This document shows positions 29,101-42,500 of a stretch of 64,000 nt of DNA, piece by piece. Under the pieces are notes generated by a model that was not told the origin of the DNA, made no database searches, and saw only the letters and a list, made by a program, of their open reading frames with translations. The translations under genes were made by a program, and so were the position numbers. The first letter of the stretch is position 1. Every line of letters starts with the position of its first letter. The stretch lies in the NCBI RefSeq assembly GCF_020382885.2, contig NC_058501.1:15886501-15950500 (forward strand), in the 5' to 3' direction. This stretch comes from Scatophagus argus (lineage: Eukaryota; Chordata; Actinopteri; Scatophagidae).

Positions 29101-32100
29101 GGAAAAGGAAAAGGAGAAAGAAAAGGAGGCTCCGTTGGCAAATGGTCAGTTTGGTTCTTTTTATCTTTCCCCTGCAGTATGTATGTTAATCAAATACAAA
29201 AGTGAAATAACTTCCCAAAGAGGTAACCACATAATAGCTTAGTTCTTGTTATTTACAGTTGAAATTCTTGAAATTTTGGTTGTGTGTTGTTTAATTCATG
29301 TTTCACTTTTATTCTCCAGCCCTAACCAACACCAAAGCTTCCCTCAAGTCCAAGATTGTAGCAGAGTTTACAGTAAGTCTTCTTTAAAATTAGCATTGTC
29401 TTGCATTACTTTGTCTTACATGTTATGTTTAAATGTATCTAAAGTATTGTAAGTCCTGGGAACTCTAACCATTTGCTTCCTGGTTCTTTTCTAGCCCCAG
29501 TCCCTCTTTGAGCAGTTGTCGAGATATAAGCGAGCAATTGCAGAAGAGGAGTTCAGGGAGAAGCAGCTGGCAGCTCTCAGGGTGGACGTCTGTAGCACGG
29601 AGGCTCTTAAGAGACTTAAAGGTCAGATGTCACTGATCTTCTTTCTGCATCATCACGTGCAAATGGCCCCCTCAAATAAAATAAGTTATTTTATTTATGT
29701 TGTAAATTCTTCATGTTCAGAAACATTTCTATTCAGAGCTTTATTTTGGAATTAAAGGTTTGTTTCTGTTTTTTTTCCCCCCTCTTACTCCTCATCCTGA
29801 GTTTTGTTTCTTGTGTTTTTACCACTGCTGAAGTCACTGACAATGTTAATGGTAATGTTATTGGTCTAAGGTTCATTTAGCACAATAACACAATTTTCTC
29901 TTTGTATTTTACGAAGTTGCACAGGCTAGTCAGTGTTTAAGTATCTTTATTGTATCGCTTTAATGTTGGTAAATACTCGTTTCAGCAATTGGTCTGTTTG
30001 GAAATTATACTTGCTAAATGTTAAGCTAACTGGCTAGCCTAGATAACTTGCCCTGTATTACAGGGAACTAGAGCATTATGCACCACTACACTGATGATTC
30101 TGTGTTCTCTGACCGGAGCACTGTACTGGTCAGTTTTCCAGCAAGTGAGTTTCAGGGGTGCATCGCTATCATGTTATTCATCTAATTAATGTACACTAAT
30201 TTCATTCAACTCCAGTCTTTACTACATGTTACTAGAAACTCTTCTGCTGGTACAGCCTGTGTAGTAAACCAAGGGGACATACAAACCTTGAAACCTTGTA
30301 TTTAAACTTTTTTGGTCAATTGTGTTCTTTTCCAGACAAGGCAGAAGGGAACAAGTTTGCTAAGGACTTTGAGGACAGCAGTCTGAAACTGCAGGAGTTT
30401 GTCAGCTTCCTGGACAAAGAGTTGAAAACAGGGCCTCCTCTGCTTGAATCTTTGAGCAATGCAGACATTTTCTACGAGATGCAGTACAAGGAGGTTAAGA
30501 TTGTGGCCAACGTGAGTGTTAGATCAAATGATGGCTTTGCTTTCTCTGCTTGTGAAATCTAAAGACAAAGAGAAGAGAAAATTATTAATTTATTTTACTA
30601 AGGGTAGTTTCTTTATTGAACAGAACATGAATTAAGAAAGTTCCACACTAGTCTGACTGCGAAGATACCATTTCTATGTTGATTCTAGAAAACAACATAA
30701 ATTTTAGATGGAAGTTAATTAGAATCTATTTATCTTCCTGACGTCTCCCTTTTCGTTCTGTTTTTATAATTCTCTTAGGCATATAATGCTTTTGCCAACC
30801 GTGTGGCCAGTCTTAAGAGGAAATTGGATTCCCTCAAGTCCACTCTACCTGGACCTGAGGACTCTCCCATCCCCTCACCCTCTGAAGATGCCCCCTCTCC
30901 CACGGGCTCTGACTCACCCTTCCTGGGACTGGGAGCTGGCCAAGCCCAGTTTGATCCAGAGTTAGATGGCAAGGCCATGGATGAAGGAGAAGTACCCAGT
31001 GACAACAGAGACATGGAGGACATGGATATGTCTGATGAAGAGGCTGATGCTGCTGCAGCAGGGGGTTAGTGGCTATGGACCGTTGAAATGGGGATGATAT
31101 TTGTGTTTTCCATACAGATCCATATTAGGCTGACCTGCTGTTGTGTTGTGATTTAAAAGTGTGTCAACTTTTTTAAAATTTTTCTTTTACTAGCAGAAGA
31201 CAAGAAGGACAAGGCACCTGCTGTTGTTGTCAAGACTACAAAGTCAGATGCAGCATCAAAGCCTCCCACCACACCAACGAAAGCTTCCAAGACCAATTCT
31301 ACTGCTGCTGCCACAGCCACCCCAGTTACGCCCACCTCAGCTACTGCTCAAAGCAAACCAAATGCCCCTCTGGGAGTCAGTTTGGAGAAGGTGGACCTGG
31401 GAAAGATTAGCTCTATTCTCAGCTCACTCACATCTGCTATGAAGAACACAGGTGTGTTCAGGGGGTTTGGGGAAGATAAGCGTAATAATGATCAAAACTA
31501 CTGGCTTAACACTCAATGCAAAATATTTAATTATCACTGAAAATATGTTCACTTTGTTTGAGCCACAAGGAATTACAGATGTATTACCTGTCAGAACCTG
31601 AAACCTGTTTTGTCCATAATGTATAAAGGTAACTATAAATGGAAACATACAGTTAGTTCAGTTATCAAAATCCCCTCCAGACATGTTTTAAGATTCATGT
31701 AAGGTACTGTGAATATCAGTTTGTCTGGTTTTTCTACAAAAAACTTAAATTATCTGTTTAAATCCTTAAATGACATCTAATCCTCCTCCCTCGTTTAAAT
31801 TCCAAAATCTTTGAATATGTTCGTAATTTCTCATTTTCATTGTGTAACTGCTGAACACAAGAGGTCTCTTGCTTCAGTGAAAAGTCTGTTCTTAGTGTGC
31901 GCACAGTGAAAGCTTCAGGTTTTCACATCATATTTGTAGCTTATAAGCTCATAAGCTGAATATTGGAATAGGATTTCTTTAAAATGAGACTTTCAGTGAC
32001 CACAGGCATGGCAGGCTTAACACAGGCACAGACAGGCTTAATACTTTGATTAGACGAATGTGAAAACAGCCTTACGTTGTCAAACTCGACTTGTACATCA

Positions 32101-34626
32101 TTCTGCACAGTGATGCTCAAACATTAACAACTTTAGGAACAAGGTGAAGAACACAGTTGAGACTGAAAAATAATAAAATACTAATGCAGTACATACCAAA
32201 AACAAAATATTGAGTTGATGCATAGAAAAGTCTAAATCTGACAATTGTTCAAGTAAAAACGAGAACAATAATTAGTTTATCTCTTTTCAGAATTTCTGGG
32301 ATTTTCTGAGCCTCCCTTTAAACACATCCGTTTCTGTCTTTTAAATTTTTGTTAGCAGCTAGCCCTTCTCGGCCATCTCCAGGAACACCCACCACTCCTT
32401 CTGCCCAATCAGCAGCTTCCAAAGCAACTCCTTCAAGCCCTGCCCTGGCCAGCATCCTGTCACGTGTTGACATCACACCTGAAGGCATCCTAAATGCGCT
32501 GTCCAAAGCAAACACACCAGGTAAGACGCATATACTTTACACTTGGCTTGAACCTATAATAGAAAATGCCACTAAATTAAATAATTTTCTTTCTTTTTGC
32601 AGGTTTGTCCTCTCTCCTACAAAGTGTGACAAACACCTCCTCTGCTCCTGCCACCCGAACTTCTCCAGAGTCATCAGCAGTTAAAACCCTGCTCAGCCCA
32701 ACAACCCCAAAAACAAAACCCACTTTTGGGAACAGCCTCAAACGAGACACACCTTTGAGAAACCGAGACTGGGAGAAAGAAAGACAGCTGTCCCCTCCAC
32801 CACCGCCACCACCCCCTCCTCGTCCCTCAGCTCCCTCTGTTTCTCCCCCCAGCCTAGAATCAAAAATCAACAGTTTCCTGCAGGGTAATCCAGGCTTTAG
32901 TCTCGCTCTAGGTGATGTCAGCCCCGATGGGGTGGATGGGACCCCAGTGAGAGACGAGGCTGCTGGCACCCCCACCCAGGATGAAATCATGGACACACCA
33001 GGGAGTGTGCCAGAATCTCTAGGGTCAGCAGGAGGTCCTAACCTGTCACCCACAGCCTACCGCAGTGAACCCTGGGATGCTGTGATCACTCCATCGGGAA
33101 GCAGCAGCAATGGAGAGTTTGTGTGCTCTTCCTCCTCTTCCCGGTATGGAGGTGGAACAAACCACGGCACAAAATTAAAGGCCGATGAAGTGATAAATGT
33201 GAGGAAGCATATCTCCTCTTCCCCCAGCACTGACATGAAGGGTAAGAAAGATGGACAGAGCCAGTTAAGGATGATGGGAAACAACAGAGGGATTGGAGAA
33301 AGGAGACTCTCTGCAGGCTCTCGTAAGGCAAGCAGTAGCTCAGACAATGGAGGCCTGACTGGGAAAGCAGAGGACAAGGGTCAAGAGTCTCCAGCTGCAG
33401 GTACCAAGGAGGGCCAGTACCATCGTATAGAGACACTAGTGTCGCCCTGCACTGAAGGAGCACCTATCCAAACTCTAGGCTACTCTAACCGCCCACTCGC
33501 TGGAGAGCGCATTAAGACAGTAGAGAGCATCCGTGTGATTGGCCGAGGCTCTCGGCGAGAGGGAGGACCTGGGGGTCGTCCAGGAGCAGCGATGTGGTAT
33601 GAAGAGGAAGAATACATGGAAGCTCCGCCTCCCTCACCCCATGCTGTCCCCCCTTCAATTAACAGTGGCCCAGGGGGCACTGAGGACATGACTCCCTCCA
33701 TGCCTCCTCCTCCCCCACATCTCCTCCTCCCACATCTCCACCCTCCTCCCACCCATCCTCATTCACATCCTCCTCCCCAGGCTCAGTTCCAAATGCCCTA
33801 CCACACGGAGAACATGCAGACTCCTCCTCCATCACTTCTGCACCAGCATCCTCCTCCTACATCCCCTTTCTTCGGCGTGCCTCCACCAATCCCTCGACCC
33901 CCTCCGCCTCCCATGCCACAGCGCCTTTCTCCTCCATCTACCCACCCCGCTGTACCCTCTGCAGTCATGGTAGGAGGAGTTTTGGTCCCTGTTGACCGCC
34001 CCCTTTCTCTCCCTCCCCCAGTCAGACCTGAAGGTGCTGATCGAAGTGGGGTGGGGCCCAGAGGAAGCAAAGTAGGCCCCCCACCCCTTATGTCGTCGTT
34101 GCTAGGTGAGCCCCCTAAGCTTCCTCGTCCTGGCACAGTTAAAGAGCCTTTTGTGCCCCGTCATGCGGCCCCTCTCCACCGGCCAGGTACCCCTGGCGTT
34201 CCTCTACCCTTACTAGGCAGAGTGAAGGAGCCCCTGAATCTACCTCTCCCATCCCCCTCTCCTTCTCCCACATCCTCCACAACCTCCCCCTCAACACCTA
34301 ATTCCCCTGTAGTTGACTCTGTCCCCTCTCGCCTCACCCCTCAGTCTGCTGCCCCCCCTCTCCTCCAGCCCCCTGCTAGTCCTCCATCTCAGCCCCGCAA
34401 CCAAACCTCCAACCCCGTTCCTCTCCTCAATTTGCCCAGCCCTCGACCACCGATCCTCTCACTTCCCATCCCGCAGAGACCCCTGCTGCGAGGCCGAACC
34501 CCCTCACAACAGCTTAACCGCGATCTTCCCATGGGGGGGTTTCGCGGGGGCAAACGGCCTGGTCCTCCATTTACAGGTGGTCCCTTCCATTCACAGAAGA
34601 GACCCTTTCTGCCCCCACGCTACTGA
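23134..34626 (+). CDS. rprd2: Regulation of nuclear pre-mRNA domain-containing protein 2
   Basis: RPRD proteins bind the phosphorylated C-terminal domain of RNA polymerase II in the nucleus. Coding exons: 23134-23329, 28716-28845, 28957-29144, 29320-29372, 29495-29621, 30336-30511, 30779-31064, 31194-31451, 32359-32520, 32603-34626; total 1199 codons. The CID domain spans about residues 15-140 ([46 protein letters not shown]). A lysine/glutamate run (about 143-167) follows, then the RPRD coiled-coil region ([34 protein letters not shown]) and a low-complexity serine/proline tail. Tail blocks shared with human RPRD2 include [53 protein letters not shown] and the C-terminus KRPFLPPRY. Intron 1 is 5.4 kb, by far the largest. 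Exons 8 and 9 each have a tandem TAGCAG acceptor. The protein is shorter than human (about 1460 residues), mostly in the disordered tail. Confidence 0.96.
23330..28715 (+). other. rprd2 intron 1
   Basis: A 5.4-kb AT-rich intron, donor gtgagt and acceptor ttttttttcag. It contains a poly-T run at about 25441-25462 and a TAGC-rich patch at 23361-23390. I see no additional coding exon, RNA gene or recognisable transposon in it. First introns this long often hold enhancers, but no specific element can be supported. Confidence 0.6.
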
Positions 34627-37600
34627 AGTGGTCATCTATGACATGCTGAACGAGAAGTGCAAGCGCCCTGCGCTGAAGCGTCGAGTGTGTGTTAGCCCTG
34701 CTGGTATGAGCCCAGATATCTTTACTCTGTTAATTAGCTTGAATTAAAACTGCTCTAGGTTGTGTGTAAATAGCTGATTAAATCTTCATGCTTCAGCTAG
34801 GCAGCCTGCCAATCATCTTACACTGTACAGTACAGCTATGAGGTTATCGGTTACATAGTGCAAAATGTTGTGTAACAAGCCTCGATTTATCACATTTTTC
34901 AGTCTCTCTCTCTCTCTCTCTGTGCACAGTAGATAAAAGTTTCTTTAGGTGTGGTGCAAGAGTGACATAAACTTAGGAAGAAAACACAGATGGTCCAAGC
35001 AGAAATGAAACTTCACCTTATTTAAAGCTGGCCTACCTGTGTGATAGTTGAGTTAGTTTACCTGAGATACAGCAGGAGAATGAAAGAGACAGGAGTGGGT
35101 CTCATAAGATAGAAGAGGAAAGAAGCTGAAAGCAGTAGTCTGACATTTTGGGAAATAAGCTTATTTGCTTTATTACCAAGAGTTGGATGAGAAGATCAAT
35201 ACTGGTTTTGTATCGCCACCAAATTCAAAGCTACAGCTGGCAGGCTGTTAGCTTAGAATTAAGACTGGAAATGGGGGAACAGCTAGCTCTGATCTGTCTG
35301 ATGTTGGTTAGAAAAAACACCTCAAGCTCAGAAACCAATATGTTGTTGTGTGTTGCTTGTTTCATCCATACAAAAACTGTTAGAAATGACAAGTTGTAGT
35401 CATTCTGTACCATTATGTTTTATTGCTGGGGTTCATTGAGTCTCTGTTGGTTTCCTGGTAACCAGTAGTCAATATTCAAGAACAAGACTGCAGGACGTCA
35501 CAGCTCTCAGCCCCAAAATGCAGGTTAATTTCGTCAACTTTAGACAGATCCAACCTAACTGTCTGTTCCCATTTCCAGTCTTTGTGATAAGCTAACAGTT
35601 TCCTGGCCCCAGCTTCACAATTAAAAGGCACATATGTCTAACATAAAGCAAGAAAGCCAATAACCGTAGTTCCCCAGATGCCAAACTATTCCTTAAAAAC
35701 GTTTGATTGTAGTTTCCAAAGTAATCTCTTCTTCCATGAGTGTATGGGTGTGTGCTGTGTGTCCTTAAATGGTTTTTCCTCATTTGAAGTGATGAGATTT
35801 ATGTTGCAGCTGAGGTTAACACTTTTTGCTATTTCCAGAGTACCTGCTGTAAATAATATTCTTCTCTTGCTGAATCTTTTTCACACATTAATCTCTCCCA
35901 CTGTGTATCTCTAAGCTTGTAAATATAAAAACTGAGATGATACAGCTTATTTTTTCCCCCTCTTCAAGCTCTTGTTTCTGTTAATGAGGACAATGATCTT
36001 CACTCACGCACCCTGTCTTTACTGTGATTGAGGCCTTGGATAAGCTTTAGCTCCAGATGAATTTCTCTATGGTATATGTCGCACCTTTCTGTCCTCCTTT
36101 TGAAACCACCACACAGAAGAGGAGGGTGAAGATAATTCTGTGTTTTTTTTTTTATTTCCAACATAAATGTTTATCTGTGCGCGCTTCAAGTTAGATTGAG
36201 CCATGACGATGGGGGTTGGGGGGTAATTTCATCTTGAACCACTCTCTTGCTAGGCTTCAACATGTACTGACTTGAATAAAATCCAGAGTTTCAATTCAAC
36301 TGGGGGGGGAGGTATTTTATTTGGTCACTATTTATCATGTGAATTGCGCTGTTGTAATTTATTTGCGCTATTCTGCCTGTCTTCAGAGAAATTGTTTTCA
36401 TATATTTACACAGCTGCTGCCAGTTTTATATTGCATTAGCATTTAGCGCCTTTATTTTTGCGTTGTATTTTTCTACAAGACAGTTTGCAATTGTCCATTT
36501 GCAGCAGCACCCACAGATGGTATCGGGATGGGGTGGGGGGGATGAAAACATTTGAGCTAATTAAGATTGTTTTGAAAATGGTTTATTTAAATACTACAGT
36601 TGTTTAAAGCCCTTTCCTCTGTTTTGTTTCTTTGCTGATTTCATACTTTTGCCCTCAAGATCCTGTGCTTACCTTGTGCTCACATGGTTTTGTCCAGAAT
36701 CACTCCTACACTTCTCAACACTTCTGGGGGTAAAAATGCTAATAATCCTTCCACTTGTACAGCAACTATTACCATAATGCTTCCCTCGGTTATACACTGA
36801 TGTAGTTTACCCCAGCCGGTGAGAGGTGCATGTTGGGTGTTGCTGCTCAAAGCCTCCTGTGTTTGTCTGACCACGGAGTGTGTGTGTCTGTGTGTGTGTT
36901 GTCTCGTCTCCTGTGTTCATTATCAAGCAGAGTTGAAAGTTCGGTTCGTCTTGATAACATTGAGCTGCTGCAGAAGTTCCCGTATAACATTGTTGAATAC
37001 ATTGTAAAAATGTAACAACAAAAAGCATATTTGTCACTACAGTGTTCGCACCTCGTCAGAGTTCTGATGTTTTACTGAATGTTACAAGTCTGTTACCACC
37101 ATTTGTAAACTGTGTATTTATCTCAGAGTTTCTCTGCAAAAACAGCTAAGTATCAACCCAAATCATTTTATGTGTTCGCATTGCATCAAGAGGAAGTTAG
37201 ACTCACTGTTAAAACATCTTCCTTCTTCGTAAGCACCTACCATGTCGACTACTTAAAATAGCCCCTGTAAATATCCTCTGTTTTCTCTTCACCGCTGCTT
37301 TGACAGTACCAGTTGGAAATTACTGTTGGTCTGTGTACATTTGACAAGTTTAACTGCTCTTACAGATGTTCTCATCAATGATGCTATATCACTGGTGTTT
37401 GAGTGTCCAATCCTTTCTGGTGTGATGAACATGCACACATTATTGTCACAGTTCCCCTTCCTTTTTTTTTCCCCTTACACAAACCATATTGCAGAATCAT
37501 AAGGATGACTTCACTTTCTAGTGCTTTGAATGAGTGCCTTGCATCCAGTTTCCTCACATATTTAGTAAATCTGTCATTTTGCTTGTCGTTGCACCAATTA

Positions 37601-39415
37601 CTGTAAGCAGCTGGAGCTCAGTCTTAATTGTTTTCTGGGTTCCCTTTTTCTTCCTGCAAGGACTTTAGTTTTTACTTCATCACTTCTGTTAGAAGACTGA
37701 TTGCTCCCCTTTTTTGGTTTTCATTGTTGCTAAACACTACAATACACCTGTTGTCGAAAAGTCATACTTTAGAAATGCAATTTAAAAAAAAAAATGTTAC
37801 CATTAGTGATGTCAGCTTTCCACCTGACAATTTTATGGACCACATTTGCAGTTTTATCTCAATGCACTGACATCAAGACTGTTAAATTACCAATTGGATT
37901 AGCCATTACCTCAGTCACAACACTAATGCAAAGCTTCTTATACATATTGGTAGTTTCATCATTCAGTTAATACGATGCAAGGATCTTAACTAAATATGTT
38001 CATGTTTTGACACAATTTTTGAAGCTACACTTGTTCAAAGGGAAATGTTGCATTACGGCCTCTGTGCCGTTGCTCTAGAATTAAGAGTGAAAATTATCCT
38101 CTGTTAATATAGCCAAACTGTTTGAAAATTAATGCTTAAAAATTACTGATACACCACCCACAACATTAGCACAAACTCAGCACTCTACATGTGTGTTCTT
38201 TCTTTCCACCACATTTCACCATGAACAAAGTAGAGTAAATACTTAAGTTCGTCGTTTTTTGTTTTTTTTTTGTTTTTTTTTTATTTGTTTGGTTTTGTTT
38301 TTTTTGTTTTTTTTAATCCACACAGGGTTTATCAAGTAAAATATTCCAGATTTGATCAATTACTCAGCAGTTGTTCGGTGAAATGAAAGGTCCTTTTAAA
38401 CTGTCTGAATGCACAGTATACGTACAAGTAGATGCTTAAATTAACATTGATGGTGGATTTCTTCACTTTGTAGAGGGGCCATATTTTTTTCACAAGGTGC
38501 TGTAGCTCCCCCAAGCGGATATTCAGTGGTACTACAGCTTTCAACGTCTGAAAGCCGACCACATCAAAGTCTCCATTTGGTACCCATGTTAACTGTAGTG
38601 CCGCTAATGGGGCTAATGTTTCAGAAAGTGTTGAAAGCCAACATATATTCTCGCCCCTGGTCAGAGTTAACGGAATTATTTTTTAGTTTTTTTTTTTTTA
38701 AACTTGGTTATAGCAGTCAGTTTGAAAGATACAGTAAAAATACCCAGCGATCATTTTATTCAGATTCAAAATTTAACTTTTCAATACCTATTACGTTGCA
38801 TCTTTGTAGTAGTTTTCACGAGGTAGACTTAAAAAGGTCCCATATTTGAACAGCAGCAACAGTGAAGGTGGTTTCCATGCGGGGAAAAATATCTTTATTG
38901 TTTTAAGTTACGTTCTCTCGATGTAGTTACTGATCTGTCGGACATACTTCGGGCACAAAACCGATTGGCTTTAAATACAGCTCAGTTTACAGCAGATTGC
39001 TCTCAAGGCAAAGTGCGTAGCTCCACACTGGAGCACGTTGTCTGCTGTTCTGCCTGGTTTCCTGTCGTAATGCTGTAGGTGGGAGTCTGTGAAAGTGCTT
39101 TGGGTTGCACACCGGAGGATCAGTTAACTGCAGGCTCAGACCAGCTGATCTCCTGTGGTTATGGATGGGTTTGTGTTGTGCTTCATCTTTCGCCCGTTAC
39201 CAAAGGATGACTTTTGTCATTTAAATTTTAGCATATTTTTTTTAATTCTGTCTGAAATACTTGCTCTGAATGTGCATGAGTGTAGGTGTTAATATCGGGA
39301 TATTATTATTATTAGCCTTATTTCAACTCTGGATGCACCGTGTGTGCATCGTCTGTCTGTGCGGGCGCTCAGGTTTGGATGTTCGTGAGCGCGCACGCCC
39401 CTTCATAGCAGCGTC
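34627..39415. other. rprd2 3' UTR and rprd2-tars2 spacer
   Basis: Sequence after the rprd2 stop has no coding potential that I can support. Candidate polyadenylation signals are ATTAAA at 34743-34748 and AATAAA at 36275-36280; the true 3' end is not determinable. It also contains a dispersed inverted-repeat element at about 35133-35703, T-rich low complexity at 38249-38315, and the tars2 promoter near its end. Confidence 0.5.
35133..35703. mobile_element. Inverted-repeat dispersed element, copy 1 (degenerate)
   Basis: The left part reads GACATTTTGGGAAATAAGC, then a GAGTTGGATGAGAAGATCAA segment and an AGACTGGAAATGGGGGAAC segment. The right part contains the complementary blocks in reverse order (CCATTTCCAGTCTTTG, then CCAAACTATTCCTTAAA). 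Copies of the same family lie at 46358-46770 and 53887-54197. The ends TTAAAGGAATAG/CTATTCCTTTAA identify the family. It is a non-autonomous element common in percomorph genomes. Confidence 0.65.
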
Positions 39416-39445
39416 ATGACGTCCCAGCTGCTGTCCAAGTCTGTG

Positions 39446-39452
39446 CTTCCGG
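39446..39452 (+). promoter_or_regulatory. ETS-type motif near the tars2 start
   Basis: CTTCCGG lies between two candidate in-frame start codons of tars2, in a TATA-less GC-richer stretch. It would be promoter-proximal if translation starts at 39539 and transcription starts nearby. A nine-codon upstream frame (ATG 39457 to TAA 39486) follows it. Confidence 0.35.
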
Positions 39453-39538
39453 TGTTATGGCCGCTTGCAGAGAAGGATGTCAATAATGTGGGGTTATTTG
39501 GGAATAAGCGCGTGAAGTTTAGGCAGCTGTGTTTCAGG

Positions 39539-42500
39539 ATGGCGGTGACGCAGCTGCTTCGGCTGGTTGTCTGTCGGTTGGCAGTTCGAGCGACACTTGG
39601 CGCACACAGGAAGTACAGCCAGGTGCGCGATGTTGTTATTAGTGCTGTACAGTAACTACAGCTAACGTTAGCCACCGTTTGGCTACATTATGTGTACTGT
39701 TGGTGTTGAGAGCCGCAGCTGCTGTTTGTTACAAGTGGGCATCTGGTTGGTTTATGCTAACTAAACTACCTGTGTAATTAAGCGTTATTTCTGTAGTTTT
39801 AATGTGATATTTCCACTTAGGACATGGTTTGGCAGTTGGTTTTTGGGTAAATAGTATGTTTGTAGAGTGTATATATAGTACAACGTTTGGTCTAAAAAAA
39901 AAAATGAAGTAAAATATTTCCAATATTTTTGACTGAATAACTCTGACAATTCGGTTTAAATTGGGAATGGGTGGTAAAGCTAGTGACAGAGGCATTGCAT
40001 TTATTTTTTCCTTTATTAGGTGTAACATTGATTTGTGGTATGACTTTACCATAATACAACCTTTAAGATGGAGAAGGATAAGACTTAAAACAATTTCAGT
40101 GTTGTTTTTTTTTTTTTTTTTGTTTTGGGTTTTTTTTAAATAATTTTTGCTTCATTCCAGCATTGATATTGGTATATGAGTGTAGTACACCCAGTCGTTT
40201 TTTTTTTGGGGGGGGGGGGCGTCCCAGCTGCTGCACAGTACTTAGCTTTTGCTAGAACAGGTTGAGAGAGGTGTCGATGTAACGTCATGGTCACTTTGGA
40301 GGTCTTTTTGAAATGCTTTGCTCTTCTGCCATCCTCTCTTATCTTCATCTGTCCGGTCTGGCTGCAGGTGTGCCCAGCTTTATCTGAGCGACTGCGAGTC
40401 TTTGAGACCCTCAGGGAAAAACAAAGCAGTAAGAAGAGAGCTGAAGCTGCAGGAACACCCCTCAGTATCCGTCTTGCTGATGGCCAGACAGTAAAGGGAG
40501 TTGCCGGTGTCACCACACCTCTTGTTGTTGCTCAGAGTGTCCGGTAAATACATAATGCATACAGAAATGCATTCTCTAATCGTGTTTGTATTTTGCTACA
40601 GCAATGTTACAGGGTTATTGCATTTCTTGCAGTGTGAAAGGAGCGCTGGTCAGTAAGGTGAATGGGGAGTTGTGGGAGCTTGGACGGCCCCTAGAGGGAG
40701 ACTGTGAACTACAACTTCTGGGGTTTGACACAGCCGAGGGACGACAGGTAGTGCCACAAGTGGATCTTAATATTCTAAAAGTTAATGTTTTTTTTTTCTT
40801 CTTTAAATTGTCCTTCCTTATCTGAGGTCAAGGAAGAAAGTTTTATTAGAATGAAAAAATTACCAGGAAACTTACAAAATCACATAACATAGCCAGGTCT
40901 AACACTTTCAGACCATGTTTTAACTATTCAAAGGATGGTACTGTGCTTCCTCTGGAGGAGATGATGAAGGAGGCTGTGAAGATTACTTCAGTATTTCACT
41001 AATTCTCACTGAGTGGTTCTTCCTAATCCAAAAGGGACACTCAACCCAGTCGCTTTCCTCCTGTCTTTCTTAGGCAGCATGGAGGACAGGCGCATGTGTC
41101 CTGGCCGGAGTGTTACAGACGGCGTTTGGTGCCGAGGTGTGCAGAGAAGGGGCGTCAGAGCTTGGGCTTTACTGTGACCATCTGCTGGACAACAGGTGAG
41201 ATATTCATATAACTGTATGACAGTACTGTAGGTGCACAAAAGGCCAGGGTTATTGTTTCATTTATTTATCATTGGTTCCTAGGCTTTGTTGTGCCTTAGG
41301 TGGCTTCTTTATGTTTATATCACCTGTGTTTGTTTTTCTCTTTTTTTTTTTCAAGTTTTATATTTCTGTGCTTAATCAGAAGTATTTTTTTGGTTTTTTT
41401 TTTTCCCCATTCTTGTCCATATAAAATTCTCTGCTACTATAATGATCCCTTTTCCTTTACAGGATCTTCACACACTACCTTACTGCTGCCAATTTTTGTG
41501 CTTGTAAAGTCTTACCAGAATCTGCCCTCCTCACATAGTTCCCTGTCCCTGAGTGATGTGGAGGAGAGATGTAAACGCACAGCCGCCCTCAAGCTTCCTC
41601 TGTCCAGAGTGGAGCTGAAAACAGAAGAGATTCAAGAGCTCTTCCAGGTCAGAGATACTAATGTCTTTGTAATAACAATTCATCATTTCTACAGCAGACA
41701 TTTTGACTTGTCATGGAAGGAACAGCACAGGTGTGACATGCTGTTGTTATTGTGCTTTTCCTGCAATGGCATTTCATATGTCTGCCATGAAATTGATTGA
41801 AGCATATACCGTAATTTCCAGACTATTGACTATCCACTAAATTTAAAAAGAAAAAAAAACTTGTACATATATAGGCTGCAATTGTTTATAAGCCGCAGGT
41901 GTCCACGTTGTCAGTCTCTGTTTCATTGTCACTCACAGTGTCACTTTCATCTTGAGGCAAAATCAATAAATCAGCTGCATCATTGTTTAAGCCGCAAGCG
42001 TGTGAAAAAAGTAGCGAATTATAGTCTGGAAATTACGGTAATTAAAGGATGAAAAAGAGAATTACCACAGTGCGGGACTATTAGAATTCTTCAAGCTTGT
42101 TTAATGAATTCCATCCACTTCACTGGGCAAACCTGAAATGCAGTGCAATGAAATACAACAGCTCTGACACAAATTAAAGTTTTAGGAAGGTTGTACTTTT
42201 TTTTTTTTGTTGTTGTTGTCACTGTCAGAAAGCCAGTAATTCTACTTAATGTTTATTATCAAGGTAAAAGCGGCCAGAGTTGTACTGGAGTTTCTCGCTC
42301 CTCTCGTGTGTATAAATGGGGTTTACAAAACACCTTGGAATACAGTGCAGTTCATTTCAACACCACTGCCAACTTTAACATCAATAATAATAAACATGTA
42401 GTTGAATTTATGCCCCTGTGAAAGTGATAACATGTGAGTAGCAATGATATTACTCACTGTGCAGGAGTGGCTTCTGTGTCCCAACTGTGATATGAATCTT

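Noticed and set aside
32577..33752. Several minus-strand open frames of 90 to 158 codons opposite rprd2 exon 10
   Set aside because: They are antisense shadows of a long GC-rich, proline/serine-coding exon whose sense frame matches RPRD2.
34313..34747. 144-codon plus-strand frame overlapping the end of rprd2
   Set aside because: Shifted frame of the proline-rich exon; the sense frame ends in the conserved KRPFLPPRY terminus.
41300..41538. Upstream extension of the tars2 exon 5 frame to an ATG at 41300
   Set aside because: T-rich intronic sequence; only the acceptor at 41531-41538 joins exon 4 in the correct phase and restores the ThrRS alignment.
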